Counted from the stretch's first letter, positions 25,409 through 35,525 are shown. The stretch: DNA of 64,000 nt from Paraburkholderia largidicola (GCF_013426895.1 NZ_AP023176.1:310001-374000); one strand, 5' to 3'. Translations and numbers: made by a program. The notes: generated from the sequence alone by a model not told the origin.

Positions 25409-26521
25409 ATGAGTCCGAAACCTGCCGCAACGCGAGTCACCAGCAGCCAGGTCGCGAAACTGGCAGGCGTCTCGCGCACGACGGTTTCGTTCGTGCTCAA
25501 CGACGTGCCACACATGGGGATTAGCGAAGAGACACGAGAGCGTGTGCTAGGCGCTGCCCGACAGTTAGGCTATGTGCCGAACGCTGCGGCGCGCTCGCTC
25601 GTGAGCGGTGCGACGCGTACCGTTGCGATCGTCACGCCACATAGTGAACATCTCAAGGTCGATGCATTCATTCCCCGCATGCTCGCAGGCGTCAACGACA
25701 CCTGTCATGCGCACGGATACAAGGTGATATTCGAGCCCATCATCGACACCGGACGCACGGGCGGAGGCTTCATCGAGATGGTCGACAGCCGGCGTGTCGA
25801 CGGACTCATTGCCATCAACACGCCACGCATCGATGACGTGCATCTCGCGCGCCTCGCGTCCGAAGGCTTTCCGCTCGTTGTATTCGGCTCGCAGCTCATC
25901 GAGCATACGAACATCTATAGCATCGATGTCGACATGCGCGAGGCGTCGCGCGTCGCGACACGGCATCTTCTCTCGCTTGGTCACCGCAAAGTCGCCTATC
26001 TCGGCTTTGCCTCCGATGAGTACCACGGCGTCACAGAGCGACTTTACGGTTATCGTGACGCGATGCGCGAGTACGATCTCGGCTCGGAATTCGAGCGCAT
26101 CGGATTTGCGGACTTCAGCGCGCAAAGCGGTTGCGATGCAATGGAGGCGATGCTCGATCGCGGCCCTTCGTTTACTGCGCTATTCGCGGGAAACGATACT
26201 ATCGCATTCGGTGCGATGGCAGCGTTGCGCAAGGCAGGCCTGCGCGTTCCCGACGACATCGCGGTTGTCGGCTACGACGATATTCCACTGGCGGCTTTCG
26301 CGGCGCCACCGTTAACCACGATGCGAACGTCGCCCTACGAGCAGGCATGCGAAGCCTCGGACCTGCTGGTACGCCTGATGGCAGGCGAGCGGCCGGTTGA
26401 GCTGCATTCGATGATGGCTGTGCCGCTTGTCGTGCGCCAGTCCTGCGGCAGCCCGGTCGCATCGACGATACCTCCATCGACCGCGGCGGGCGGTTCTGGG
26501 GCAAAGTCCGGGCTGGCGTGA
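25409..26521 (+). CDS. LacI family transcriptional regulator of the sugar operon
   Basis: A 370-residue regulator. Residues 12-60 are the LacI helix-turn-helix (TSSQVAKLAGVSRTTVSFVL) with the hinge helix PNAAARSL; the rest is a periplasmic-binding-protein-like sugar sensor ending in the NDTIAFGAMAALR and VGYDDIPLA segments. It is the fourth gene of the sugar operon, 43 bases after the glycosidase. The paired CTAAC/GTTAG palindromes ahead of the permease are its likely operators, so sugar binding should relieve repression. Confidence 0.92.
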   Translation: MSPKPAATRVTSSQVAKLAGVSRTTVSFVLNDVPHMGISEETRERVLGAARQLGYVPNAAARSLVSGATRTVAIVTPHSEHLKVDAFIPRMLAGVNDTCHAHGYKVIFEPIIDTGRTGGGFIEMVDSRRVDGLIAINTPRIDDVHLARLASEGFPLVVFGSQLIEHTNIYSIDVDMREASRVATRHLLSLGHRKVAYLGFASDEYHGVTERLYGYRDAMREYDLGSEFERIGFADFSAQSGCDAMEAMLDRGPSFTALFAGNDTIAFGAMAALRKAGLRVPDDIAVVGYDDIPLAAFAAPPLTTMRTSPYEQACEASDLLVRLMAGERPVELHSMMAVPLVVRQSCGSPVASTIPPSTAAGGSGAKSGLA

Positions 26522-26543
26522 ACGAGTCCGCAAGGAGGCTGTC

Positions 26544-28388
26544 ATGGCAACATTGAGGTCTTCCGGAAAGAAGGGCACCTGGCGTTATCTGATCGTGTTG
26601 TGGATCTCGGGTTGCCTGTTGCTGGCCGCCATCGCAGCTGTCGGCGTGTGGGCCCGAATGCACTTCGCGACAGTGAGCTTTTGTATGCTCATTGCGATCG
26701 TGCTGATCTCGTTGCTCGACAGCTTCATCTCGTCGGCGCTTTTTTCGACGGCCGGCGCGCTGCTGCTGAACTATTTTTTCACGCCTCCTGAATACAGCTT
26801 CGAAATCTCTGAGGCTTCGGACATATTCCCTCTCGCCGCATTTCTCGTTTCATCCGTCGCGGTTACCTCGCTCGTGCGTCGTGGTCGTGAATCAGAGCGT
26901 AGGCTGCGCGAGCAGGCGCGACTGCTCGATCTGTCACACGATGCTATTTTCGTGCGTGACAATCGCGACGTCATCACGTACTGGAATCATGCAGCCGAAG
27001 CACTATACGGTTGGCGACAAAGCGAGGCGCTTGGAAAGGATGCATCCGAGCTGCTGAATACCGTCTTTCCGATCTCGCGCGAAGAACTCCAGCTTATCCT
27101 GCTGAGCGATGGCCATTGGGAAGGTGAACTGCGTCATACGAACAGAAGGGGCGACCAGGTCATCGTATCGAGCCGCTGGACTTTGCAGCGCGACGAGAAC
27201 GGCGAACCGGTTGGTACGCTCGAGTCTAACAATGACATTACCGAAAGGCTGCGTGCAGAAGATCGACTTCGGCGCATTCAGGCCCAATACCTGGATGAAG
27301 TGCAAAAGCTTAGCCGTACGGGAAGCTTCGGCTGGGAGGTAAAGACAGGCGAAGTATTCTGGTCTGCGCAAGCGTTTGAGATCTTTGAATATGACTTGAA
27401 CGAAGCACCCACGCTTGCGATGGTGCGCAACCGCCTTCATCCCGATGACGTTGCCGTGTTCGAGCAGATGCTGAAAGATGCGAACGCGGGGCAAATTGCG
27501 AATTTCGATGTCGAATTACGGCTGAGCTTTCCCGGCGACCGTTCAAAGCAATTGCATATCGTAGGCCGCGTCGGGCCAAATGGTTCGCCGGATAGTCGCC
27601 AGTTCATTGGCGCTGTGATGGATGTGACGACCGCCCGACAAGCCGACGAACGGCTGCGCAGGGCAATGACCGAGTTGTCGCGCGCGAATCGTGCGTCTGC
27701 GCTGGGAGAACTCGGCGCTTCGATCGCGCATGAAGTTGGGCAACCGCTATCCGCGATCAGTACCAATGCCGAAGCATGCAGAATGTGGCTGATGCGCGAT
27801 CCGCCGTACTTCGATGAAGTCCGTGAAGGTGTCGAGCAGATTATCGCGGCAGGATCGCGCGCGGGAGCGATCGTTCAGAGAATCCGTCGATTGATCAAGG
27901 GGATGCCGTCGGAACATACGGCCATCGATATCAACGACGTGATTGAGGAGGTGGTGGGCATCGTACGTCGCGACATCGAGCGGCAACGCGGCAAGTTTCG
28001 ATTGATACTTGCACCTGGCTTGCCGTTAGTGGTTGGAGATCGTGTCCAGTTGCAGCAGGTGATCATCAATCTCGTGCTGAACGGGATTCAGGCGATGTCG
28101 ACGACTACTGCCAATAAAGAGATCACGGTTGTGTCACAACGGGACGCCGGCGGTAATGTGGTGGTGTCGGTTCGGGACTCGGGACCTGGTATTGCTGCCG
28201 AAAATCTGCCGCGCCTGTTCGACCCATTCTTCACCACGCGCAGTTCCGGTATGGGAATGGGTCTGGCGATATGCACGTCGATCCTCAAGGTTCACGGCGG
28301 GCGCCTCGTTGCAGAGAACAATGACGACGGCCAGGGGGCGACGTTCCGGTTCGTGCTGCCACCGATGAACGACTCGAAGGCAGCCTGA
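26544..28388 (+). CDS. Membrane-bound PAS sensor histidine kinase
   Basis: A 614-residue kinase. Residues 13-110 hold about four membrane helices of the DUF4118 type seen in KdpD. Two PAS domains follow (about 125-240 and 255-365), then HisKA with the phospho-acceptor His396 in SIAHEVGQP, and an ATPase domain with N box VIINLVLNG, DSGPGI, FDPFFTT and GMGMGL. A CAAGGAGG site fixes the start. It follows the LacI gene by 22 bases, so it may be read with it. No response regulator is beside it, and its partner is unknown. Confidence 0.9.
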   Translation: MATLRSSGKKGTWRYLIVLWISGCLLLAAIAAVGVWARMHFATVSFCMLIAIVLISLLDSFISSALFSTAGALLLNYFFTPPEYSFEISEASDIFPLAAFLVSSVAVTSLVRRGRESERRLREQARLLDLSHDAIFVRDNRDVITYWNHAAEALYGWRQSEALGKDASELLNTVFPISREELQLILLSDGHWEGELRHTNRRGDQVIVSSRWTLQRDENGEPVGTLESNNDITERLRAEDRLRRIQAQYLDEVQKLSRTGSFGWEVKTGEVFWSAQAFEIFEYDLNEAPTLAMVRNRLHPDDVAVFEQMLKDANAGQIANFDVELRLSFPGDRSKQLHIVGRVGPNGSPDSRQFIGAVMDVTTARQADERLRRAMTELSRANRASALGELGASIAHEVGQPLSAISTNAEACRMWLMRDPPYFDEVREGVEQIIAAGSRAGAIVQRIRRLIKGMPSEHTAIDINDVIEEVVGIVRRDIERQRGKFRLILAPGLPLVVGDRVQLQQVIINLVLNGIQAMSTTTANKEITVVSQRDAGGNVVVSVRDSGPGIAAENLPRLFDPFFTTRSSGMGMGLAICTSILKVHGGRLVAENNDDGQGATFRFVLPPMNDSKAA

Positions 28389-28790
28389 GTGCGGTACGGG
28401 GACCGCTACTGTGTTAGCGCGGCTGAAAATTTCAATAAGTCACCACGCCCAGTAGTTCCGCCCGCACACACCATTTCAACAGCACGCACATCGGCAACAA
28501 TCGCGTGCCCATTACGCCGCTCGAAACTTACCAGGCACCCGCCTCGATAACCACGAGCAACGCCCCAGTCGTAGCTGCGTCATCAAAGTCCAGCTAAAAA
28601 ACCGCTCAACTCGAATCACGCTTCGCCGTTAACCCGAACGACATCCCACACTACTTCGACGCGTCACGTCGCCCGTTTCGCGACGTACGGGTACGAATCG
28701 TGAGGGTTCGGACTGCAAGTTTGCCAGGGCTGGCAACACCGCACCATCTACGCCCGTGCTGCACGGCGTGCGATCGAACAAACATCCCTC
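28389..28790. other. Gene-free stretch with a weak minus-strand frame
   Basis: No convincing gene is seen. A minus-strand frame across about 28400-28570 reads protein-like in places (GHAIVADVRAVEMVCAGG) but has no clear start or ribosome site; it may be a gene remnant. Confidence 0.35.
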
Positions 28791-30773
28791 ATGGTTTTCA
28801 AAAGACTCTGTACCGCGTTAGTCGCAGTGATGCTGAACGTAACGGCCGCGTCCGTTTGCGAAGCCCAGTACTCCACCAGCTGGGTGGCCAACACACATGG
28901 CACGGCGGCGACCCGGGTAGGTAACGTGGCTCGCTCGATGTGGGTGGCACCCGAAGGCGTGATCTATACCGCGTCGATGTGGGACGAGGACGAGGGCGGC
29001 ATCGCGATCTATCAGAACGGACGGAACATCGGATCGATCGGGGCGCACGGCGAGTTTCAGGGTGGTGCGATCACAGGCAACTCGACCTCGCTATTCGCTG
29101 CGCTGCAGTTCAACGCCACGTATGGAAGCGGCAAGGTGGGCCGGTATGACCGGATAAGCCGCACGCGCGACCTGCTGATCACGGTAAGCGACACGACCAC
29201 CGAACACCTCGCGGACGTCGTCACCGGACTCGCGACGTCGGGCTCGCTGCTCTACGCAAGCGATTTCCCAGGCAACCGCGTACGCGTATTTACGACGTCC
29301 GGTGTCTGGCTGCGCGATATCGGCGTGGCAGGGCCGGGCGCGCTCGCAGTGGACGCGGGCGGCAACATCTGGGTCGCGCAACAAGGCATAGGTACAGTGA
29401 TCCAGTTCAGCCCGACGGGCGAACGCGGAAAGACCATTCAGCTGGCGGCGAAAGCGCAACCCTCCTCGCTGTATTTCGACTCGATCAGCGGGCAGTTATG
29501 GATCGGCGACCAGGGGCCGGACATGAACATCAAGATCTATGACGTCTCCAGCGCACCGTATGCTGCCGGTACGTTCGGTGTTCAAGGCGGATTCCTGAAT
29601 ACCGTTACGGGCACCAAGGGGCAGGTAGGTGACCGGCGGTTCACGCGCGTGACCGGCATCGGCAGGGATTCTGCTCGCAATCTCTACGTGCTGAACAACC
29701 CGTGGGGCGGATCATGGGATCTCGGCCGTAACGGCGGCACCGATATCCACGCATACGATGGCACGGGCGTACTGCGCTGGCAGCTCCAGTCGGTGAACTT
29801 CGAAGGCAACGCCGCACCGGACCCCGCCACCGACGGGGCGATCTTCTACGGCGGCATGCACATTTATGCGGGCACCCCGGGAGGCGCCTACGTTGCCAAC
29901 ACAATCGATCCGTTCACCTACCCCTCCGATCCGCGCATCAATCTCGCCGACCACGAACGCGGCGAACATTTCGCTCACGTGGTCAGTGTGGGCGGACACC
30001 GGATACTCGTCGCAGCGAGCCAGAATCCCGATACCTTTTACTTTTTCCATTTCAACCGGACGAGCGGGTACATTGCGATTCCCGATAGCACGCTGCCCGG
30101 AACGTCGTTCGGTACGGCGGCTAAAGTCCGCAACGGCTTCTGTCTGGATAGCAAGGGCGATATCTGGGCTGGCCTCGACAAGACCAACGTGATTTCGCAC
30201 TATCCGCTGAATGGTTTCGATGCGAACGGCAAACCGCTGTGGGGCGCCGCAATCACGATGCCGATTCCGTCGACGCTCTCGCAACTGACGCGCATCATGT
30301 ACCTGCCCGAAAGCGACACGATGGTTCTCACAGGGATATCCGGCAGCACGGACTGGACCGCGGTCGGATCGCGCGTCGAGGTGTATCACGGCTGGCTGGC
30401 CGGCAACAGGACGGCGCCGGATCCGGTGATCAACCTGACCAGCGTGAATCCCAAATCGGTTGTGGCCGCCGGAAACTATCTTTTTGTCGGCTACGTCCAT
30501 ACCGTGCCGAATATCGATGCGTTCAACCTCACGACAGGGAAACTCGATATCACATTCGTCAACAGCAATCCGAACACGGTCGATGTGGGCAACGACGTGG
30601 ACTCGATGTATGGACTTCGGGCGTATCGGCGTTCGAACGGCGAATATGAAGTCACCAGGGACAACTACAACGACGCGAGCATCGTGCTGTATCGCTGGAC
30701 GCCGCCTGCGTCGAGCGGGACGGGCGTGAGCGCGGCAAAGACGATGATGGTGTCACCGTTCGGTGTGAATTGA
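28791..30773 (+). CDS. Secreted beta-propeller (NHL-like repeat) protein
   Basis: A 660-residue protein with a signal peptide ending SVCEA near residue 25. The mature part consists of recurring blade-like segments (for example GPGALAVDAGGNIWVAQQG and GFCLDSKGDIWAG) with the NHL/SMP-30-like pattern of D-xxGNIWV. It is therefore likely an exported six- or seven-blade propeller, periplasmic or surface-bound. There is no enzyme motif that can be trusted. It stands alone, with no partner gene nearby. Confidence 0.72.
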   Translation: MVFKRLCTALVAVMLNVTAASVCEAQYSTSWVANTHGTAATRVGNVARSMWVAPEGVIYTASMWDEDEGGIAIYQNGRNIGSIGAHGEFQGGAITGNSTSLFAALQFNATYGSGKVGRYDRISRTRDLLITVSDTTTEHLADVVTGLATSGSLLYASDFPGNRVRVFTTSGVWLRDIGVAGPGALAVDAGGNIWVAQQGIGTVIQFSPTGERGKTIQLAAKAQPSSLYFDSISGQLWIGDQGPDMNIKIYDVSSAPYAAGTFGVQGGFLNTVTGTKGQVGDRRFTRVTGIGRDSARNLYVLNNPWGGSWDLGRNGGTDIHAYDGTGVLRWQLQSVNFEGNAAPDPATDGAIFYGGMHIYAGTPGGAYVANTIDPFTYPSDPRINLADHERGEHFAHVVSVGGHRILVAASQNPDTFYFFHFNRTSGYIAIPDSTLPGTSFGTAAKVRNGFCLDSKGDIWAGLDKTNVISHYPLNGFDANGKPLWGAAITMPIPSTLSQLTRIMYLPESDTMVLTGISGSTDWTAVGSRVEVYHGWLAGNRTAPDPVINLTSVNPKSVVAAGNYLFVGYVHTVPNIDAFNLTTGKLDITFVNSNPNTVDVGNDVDSMYGLRAYRRSNGEYEVTRDNYNDASIVLYRWTPPASSGTGVSAAKTMMVSPFGVN

Positions 30774-30949
30774 CGCAGCGCTCGGGCCGATAGCGGCCTG
30801 TCATCGCTCACGACAAAATGTGTTGCAGAGAGGCGCATAATCGGGGAAGAATGGCATTCCGTCCGGTCGGCGGAGGTGCCGCAGGCGGCACGCCTTAACC
30901 TGCGGCGCTGGCGGACTGAAGCGAATCCTGAATCCCAAGGAGTTCGGAA
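30774..30949. other. Short intergenic region with a repeat-like fragment
   Basis: The start, CGCTCGGGCCGATAGCGGCC, resembles the left block of the island repeat found 20 kb away. This is a weak match. Confidence 0.3.
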
Positions 30950-31402
30950 ATGACACCTGGCGGCGCGGCTCCGATCGAACCCATCCATATTGGTCAATTG
31001 AGCATTCAGTATCTGATCGACGGAACCGCCACGGGCGGGATGGGCGTTTTCGAGCTGACTGTCGCGCCGGGCGCTCAAGTCCCGCCGCCACATAGCCACA
31101 CGCATAACGAAGAGTGCGTCTATGTGCTGGAGGGCAAGCTTCGGTACTCGGTCGACGGGGTAGTGCGCGACCTGGTGCCAGGCGAATGGATGTTTACGCC
31201 GCGTGGGTCGGTTCATCACTTCAGCAACCCGCACGATGACACGGCCCGCGCATTGATCGTCCTGACGCCGGACATAGGCGCTCAGTATTTTCGTGATGTT
31301 GGAGCAATCGTAAGCGCCGGCGGGCCGCCCGATCGCTCGAAGCTTATCGCTGTCATGTCCAGGTACGGGCTGGTGCCAGCGGCACCACCACCACTCCAAT
31401 GA
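30950..31402 (+). CDS. Cupin domain-containing protein
   Basis: A 150-residue single-cupin protein. The metal-binding motif is PHSHTHNEECVYVLEGKLRY (two His and a Glu), with the second motif near PGEWMFTPRGSVHHFSNP supplying the last His. AAGGAG seven bases upstream supports the start. Such proteins are quercetin-dioxygenase-like or simply ligand sensors; the substrate is unknown. Confidence 0.85.
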   Translation: MTPGGAAPIEPIHIGQLSIQYLIDGTATGGMGVFELTVAPGAQVPPPHSHTHNEECVYVLEGKLRYSVDGVVRDLVPGEWMFTPRGSVHHFSNPHDDTARALIVLTPDIGAQYFRDVGAIVSAGGPPDRSKLIAVMSRYGLVPAAPPPLQ

Positions 31403-31533
31403 ACCTGGGGTGTCGGACGTTGGACAACGCGAGCCGCCCGAATGCATGTCTCACGTTCCTGTTTAACCCGATGAACCGAGGCCACGCGACCGATGGCGAT
31501 CGGCTCGCGGTCTGCCAGGCTGGGAGTAAATCA

Positions 31534-31797
31534 ATGGAAAAAATGTACTCGTACAAAGGCTTTGAGGTCACCGTGCAGCTCGAGTCCGTGCGGGCTGTAT
31601 CAAGCGATTTCACGTACGGGCCCCCGGTGGGGTACGTTGCAGTGGTGAGTATCTGCACGGTGGAACCGAGAAGACCGGTAGGCACGCCGATCGGGCTCGT
31701 CGCAGAAGGAAACCGGGTCTTCGACACGCAAGACGACGCCTTGACGACAGGATTCAACGCAGCGAAGCGTGTGATAGACGAGAAAGGCGCCCCTTGA
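31534..31797 (+). CDS. Small hypothetical protein
   Basis: An 87-residue protein with the ordered segment YSYKGFEVTVQLESV at the start and a C-terminal helix. It resembles short proteins of Burkholderia with no assigned role. The start at ATG follows GGGAG by eight bases; an in-frame ATG 135 bases upstream is less likely. Confidence 0.55.
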   Translation: MEKMYSYKGFEVTVQLESVRAVSSDFTYGPPVGYVAVVSICTVEPRRPVGTPIGLVAEGNRVFDTQDDALTTGFNAAKRVIDEKGAP

Positions 31798-32263
31798 CGT
31801 CCGTGCCCGTCTGCGAGGAGGAGCGCGTTCGCGATGAGAAGCATGTGGAACGGCGGGACATCAGGCATGCGCTTTCCATTCAGACGCACGACCGTCAGCT
31901 CGCCTGGATGACGTAGCAACATCCAGAACGTGCGAGGCGGGGGCCCGTCAACATCGGTGGGGCGTTGGATCTTCGAGTTGTGCCCTCTCTTTCCATCCGA
32001 TAACCGCCGTCGAAATGAACCGGCCAGCGGGCGGCCTATAATCTGTTGTATGCACGTCCTCTAGCCATCCTGTGGACCGATCCAGGGGACATCTGGGGGC
32101 AGGGTGGCGGCAGCCGCGGCGCCATTGCCGCAGCCGAAGCTGGTCACAAGCAAATACCGCAGAACGAGAACGTAAGCACGTTCAGACGCGTGAGCGGACG
32201 TGATGTCCGATTTCAATCCTGATGGCGTCGCCGCTCGCGACAACCTTGCTGCAGAGAAACTCA
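31798..32263. other. Gene-free stretch
   Basis: No supported gene is seen. A minus-strand frame near 31800-31980 looks partly coding (GELTVVRLNGKRMPDVPPFH) but runs antisense into the gene before it and has no good start. Confidence 0.35.
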
Positions 32264-32908
32264 ATGAAGAAAGGAAAGACGAAACTTACCCGCCATGATG
32301 CCGAGCGCCTGTTCGAAGGACTGCCCGCAGGGAACGTGAAGACATCGAGCCGGCCTGAGAACCCGTTCGAAGCAGGGGCGTTCGACGTGGTCGAACGTGT
32401 GGACGAGGAGTCCAAACTCTGGAAAGACAACCTCATTACGCTTCCGATGGCGATCGAGTTGCCTGCTGGCTATGAGTCGATATCCCGCATGCGTGAGTCG
32501 ATGGTGAAGGCGTGGCGCGTGAAGTGGGTGCGCGAAGGCAAAAACGAGGTGGTGACCGACTTTCCAGAAGGATGGAGCGCCGTTCGCCCGGAGAGTGGCC
32601 CCATACAGTTGCGAGACCCGTCCGGCGTGGTCCGCGCATTATACGGGTGGGCCGCGGATGCCGAGCTAAGAATTCTGCCGCGGTATCTGGTCGAGTCGCA
32701 GACGAACAGTTCGAGCGGACTAGGCAGCTTGATTGTCCGTGATCGCATGAACGGTCAGATTCTTGAGAGGTCGTCGATCTGGTCTGCCCAGACGGGCACC
32801 AACCATCCGGACTGGACCAGGCTGTCGGTTTGGCTCAAGGCGCACTACCCTGAGCATCACGACCCGCTTCGCTACTGGGAAGATTGCGAGCAAAACATGC
32901 GGAACTGA
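32264..32908 (+). CDS. Hypothetical protein
   Basis: A 214-residue soluble protein with a basic, lysine-rich N-terminus (MKKGKTKLTRHDAERLF) and no signal peptide. No family was recognised. An in-frame ATG 42 bases upstream has no ribosome site, so the later start is chosen. The repeated tryptophans in the C-terminal third (SIWSAQTGTNHPDW, RYWEDCE) suggest a folded domain. It is 62 bases ahead of a membrane protein gene on the same strand. Confidence 0.55.
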   Translation: MKKGKTKLTRHDAERLFEGLPAGNVKTSSRPENPFEAGAFDVVERVDEESKLWKDNLITLPMAIELPAGYESISRMRESMVKAWRVKWVREGKNEVVTDFPEGWSAVRPESGPIQLRDPSGVVRALYGWAADAELRILPRYLVESQTNSSSGLGSLIVRDRMNGQILERSSIWSAQTGTNHPDWTRLSVWLKAHYPEHHDPLRYWEDCEQNMRN

Positions 32909-32970
32909 GCTGGTTCGTGAGCTAAGCGTGGTGATGCCGGCTTCCGGATGTTCGAACAGAAACCATTGCA

Positions 32971-33579
32971 ATGGTAAACATCGATCACGACACCGCTTCG
33001 ATATTTGGCGTTATCGGTTCAGTCGTATCGCTTGTAGCGGCCATTCCTTATGGGCTCGCGATTGTCAGGCGCGCCGTTCGTCCGCATCTTTTCACGTGGC
33101 TGATCTGGTCGATCGTCACGACCATCGCCGCTGCTGGGCAATTCGTTGCGGGTGCAGGTCCTTCTGCGTGGTGCACAGCGGCGATCGCTGTAACATGTAT
33201 TCTGATTTTCGTAGCGAGTATCTATCGAGGTGAGAAAAGCTGGACGAGATCCGATTGGACGTTTCTTGGGGCAGCGCTATTAGCCATACCTCTTTGGATA
33301 CTGACTGAAGATCCGACGCTCTCGATCTGTCTGGTGACGCTCATCGAACTTGCTGGTCTCGGTCCGACGGTCCGCAAGACGATTCGCGATCCCTGGAGTG
33401 AGAGCCTCGCCTATTTCGTTTTGTGTATCGTCAAATATGCGCTCGCAATACTGGCCTTGAGACAATGGACGGTGGCAGTCGCGTTTTATCCGCTTGTCAA
33501 CATCATCGCGTCAGTCGGCATTTGCCTGGTCATGGTTGTTCAGCGTTATCGTGTCCGCTCTGGTAGCGCCTTCCATTAA
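32971..33579 (+). CDS. Six-to-seven-helix membrane protein
   Basis: A 202-residue integral membrane protein with six or seven hydrophobic helices, the first at about residues 10-30. Internal similarity between the two halves (SIFGVIGSVVSLVAAIPYGL compared with LIELAGLGPTVRKTI) recalls the PQ-loop/SWEET-like small transporters. The function is unknown. Confidence 0.6.
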   Translation: MVNIDHDTASIFGVIGSVVSLVAAIPYGLAIVRRAVRPHLFTWLIWSIVTTIAAAGQFVAGAGPSAWCTAAIAVTCILIFVASIYRGEKSWTRSDWTFLGAALLAIPLWILTEDPTLSICLVTLIELAGLGPTVRKTIRDPWSESLAYFVLCIVKYALAILALRQWTVAVAFYPLVNIIASVGICLVMVVQRYRVRSGSAFH

Positions 33580-33609
33580 TCTGGCCACGAACAGAAAGGA
33601 GAGAACTCG

Positions 33610-34101
33610 ATGCCGAGCCTTGAGCGAGCGCGCCCGCCCACGCTTATCGACTTTGTCTGGCGCATGGTGCTTCGCCTCGGATACCGGTTCGCTCGCGTCT
33701 GGTGGCATCTCCGGCGGCCTCGTCATGAGGGCGCGCTAGTCGCCATCTATGTCGGGCAGTCGCTGCTGCTCGTGAAGTCATCGTATCGGCCCGAGTGGAA
33801 TTTTCCCGGCGGTAGTATCGAGCCCGGTGAGGCGCCCGATGCAGCGGCGCGGCGCGAACTGGAGGAAGAGATTGGTCTGTCGTCGTACACATTGCGCGCC
33901 GTGGGCACCGTCTGCGGTAGTTGGGAGGGGCGAAGAGACCGGGTGCATTTCTTCGAACTGCATCTCGATCACCTGCCCGAGTTGCGGCTTGATAATCGGG
34001 AGATTGTCGCCGCGCATCTGGCATCGCCGGAGGAGTTGCGCGACATCGTGCTGACAGGGGCGGTCGTCGACTATCTCGGCAAGAAACTCTGCAGTCAGTA
34101 A
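33610..34101 (+). CDS. NUDIX hydrolase
   Basis: A 163-residue protein with a full Nudix box (GGSIEPGE, then ARRELEEEIGL), whose glutamates bind the metal that cleaves nucleoside-diphosphate-linked substrates. The 40-residue N-terminal part is basic and partly hydrophobic. Substrate choice cannot be told from the sequence. It is 37 bases ahead of the oxidoreductase gene and may share its transcript. Confidence 0.88.
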   Translation: MPSLERARPPTLIDFVWRMVLRLGYRFARVWWHLRRPRHEGALVAIYVGQSLLLVKSSYRPEWNFPGGSIEPGEAPDAAARRELEEEIGLSSYTLRAVGTVCGSWEGRRDRVHFFELHLDHLPELRLDNREIVAAHLASPEELRDIVLTGAVVDYLGKKLCSQ

Positions 34102-34138
34102 ACAGGTCCAGAAACTCAATCGATTGAAAGAGGATGTC

Positions 34139-35146
34139 ATGGCTAAGGATGAAATTGTCTGGGGCATTTTGGGCACCGCGAAGATCAACGACAAGGTTGT
34201 CGTGCCCATGCACAACGCGCCGAAGTGCCGGGTGAAGGGCATCGCGTCGCGATCTCTGCAGAAAGCTCAGGAAGCTGCGACCAGATATGGTTTGGCCATC
34301 GCGTACGACAGTTATGAGGCGCTGCTGGCGGACCCGGAAATCGACGCGGTCTATATTCCGCTACCCAATCACATTCACGTGGAATGGACGATCAAATCCG
34401 TCGAGGCGGGCAAGCACGTCCTGTGTGAGAAGCCGATCGGGTTGGATGCTCAACAGGTTGAACGACTCATCGCTGCACGCGACAAGAGCGGCCGATACAT
34501 ACAGGAAGCCTTCATGGTCCGTACGCATCCGCAATGGCTGAAGGTGCGGAGCTTGATCGACGAAGGTGCAATTGGTGAGTTGCGGGCGGTGACGGGCGGC
34601 TTCACCTACAACAACACGAACCCTGACAACATCCGCAACAAGAGCGAACTGGGCGGCGGCGGTCTGCTCGATATTGGTTGTTACCCGATCACGACGTCGC
34701 GTTTCGTTACCGGGTCTGAGCCAAGGCGCGTGGTTGCGCTGATGGAGCGGGATCCGGTATTCGAAGTGGACCGGCTTGGCTCCGTGATGATGGACTTCGA
34801 CGGCGTGCAGGCGAGTTTCTTTTACTCGACTCAGGCCTACCCGTATCAGCGGATGCAATTTCACGGCACCAAGGGGCGGATCGAGGTCGAGATTCCATTC
34901 AATGCGCCTGTCGATCGACCGACGCGTCTGTTAGTGAGTGAGAACACAAGCGCCGGTGTCGGGGCTGATCGCTGGGTGGAAATTCCGGTGTGCGATCAAT
35001 ATGGCGTAGCAGCCACCACATTTGCGGAAGCGATATTGAGTGGAAGCACGCAGGCTATCTCGCTGGAAGATACACGCGCAAATATGCGTGTGATCGATGC
35101 CGTGTTCCGTTCGGCTCGAACGGGTGCGTGGGAGAGCATTCCTTAA
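34139..35146 (+). CDS. Gfo/Idh/MocA family oxidoreductase
   Basis: A 335-residue NAD(P)-dependent sugar oxidoreductase. The Rossmann motif WGILGTAKIN replaces the standard GxGxxG, as in the glucose-fructose oxidoreductase and dihydrodiol-dehydrogenase-like branch. The substrate-binding EKPIG motif is present as CEKPIGLDAQ, and the domain-2 motif GGGGLLDIGCYP is intact. AAAGAGG before the ATG sets the start. The sugar is unknown. Confidence 0.9.
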   Translation: MAKDEIVWGILGTAKINDKVVVPMHNAPKCRVKGIASRSLQKAQEAATRYGLAIAYDSYEALLADPEIDAVYIPLPNHIHVEWTIKSVEAGKHVLCEKPIGLDAQQVERLIAARDKSGRYIQEAFMVRTHPQWLKVRSLIDEGAIGELRAVTGGFTYNNTNPDNIRNKSELGGGGLLDIGCYPITTSRFVTGSEPRRVVALMERDPVFEVDRLGSVMMDFDGVQASFFYSTQAYPYQRMQFHGTKGRIEVEIPFNAPVDRPTRLLVSENTSAGVGADRWVEIPVCDQYGVAATTFAEAILSGSTQAISLEDTRANMRVIDAVFRSARTGAWESIP

Positions 35147-35525
35147 AGTTGAGGTACGGTTGACTATGACGATCGGGCGCTCGGTCGCTCCACAAAGATC
35201 AACTCCCGATCTTCTTCGTCGAGATTGTCGATGTGGCCGCTCTTTACAAATCCGCATTGCAACGATCAGCGGAACAAAGTACTGGTCACGGGCTCAAGGT
35301 AAATCGGTCCGTAACGTCTTTACCCTTTTCCATGGCATCGAGCAGTTGTGAAGCAGTACTGTTTTCACCTTCTCTGATGAAAGCGAACGCGGCGGGCGGC
35401 TGAACGGAGCTCGGGATCTACCGCGCATTGCCGAAAGCGTGCGGCACAGTGATTGCTCAATTCATAGTCGAGCAGGCGGCGATCGTCTGCGTCGACATTC
35501 CAGTTCAATCAAGGAGGAACGGATC
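35147..35525. other. Gene-free stretch
   Basis: No gene, repeat or hairpin of note is seen; the promoter of the small exported protein lies near its right end. Confidence 0.4.

Noticed and set aside
28400..28570. Minus-strand frame with protein-like wording
   Set aside because: No start codon with a ribosome site and no recognised family; kept only as a remark on the gap.
31353..31922. 189-codon minus-strand frame
   Set aside because: Only its first 50 codons look protein-like, and the rest is antisense to a supported gene; start and ribosome site are weak.
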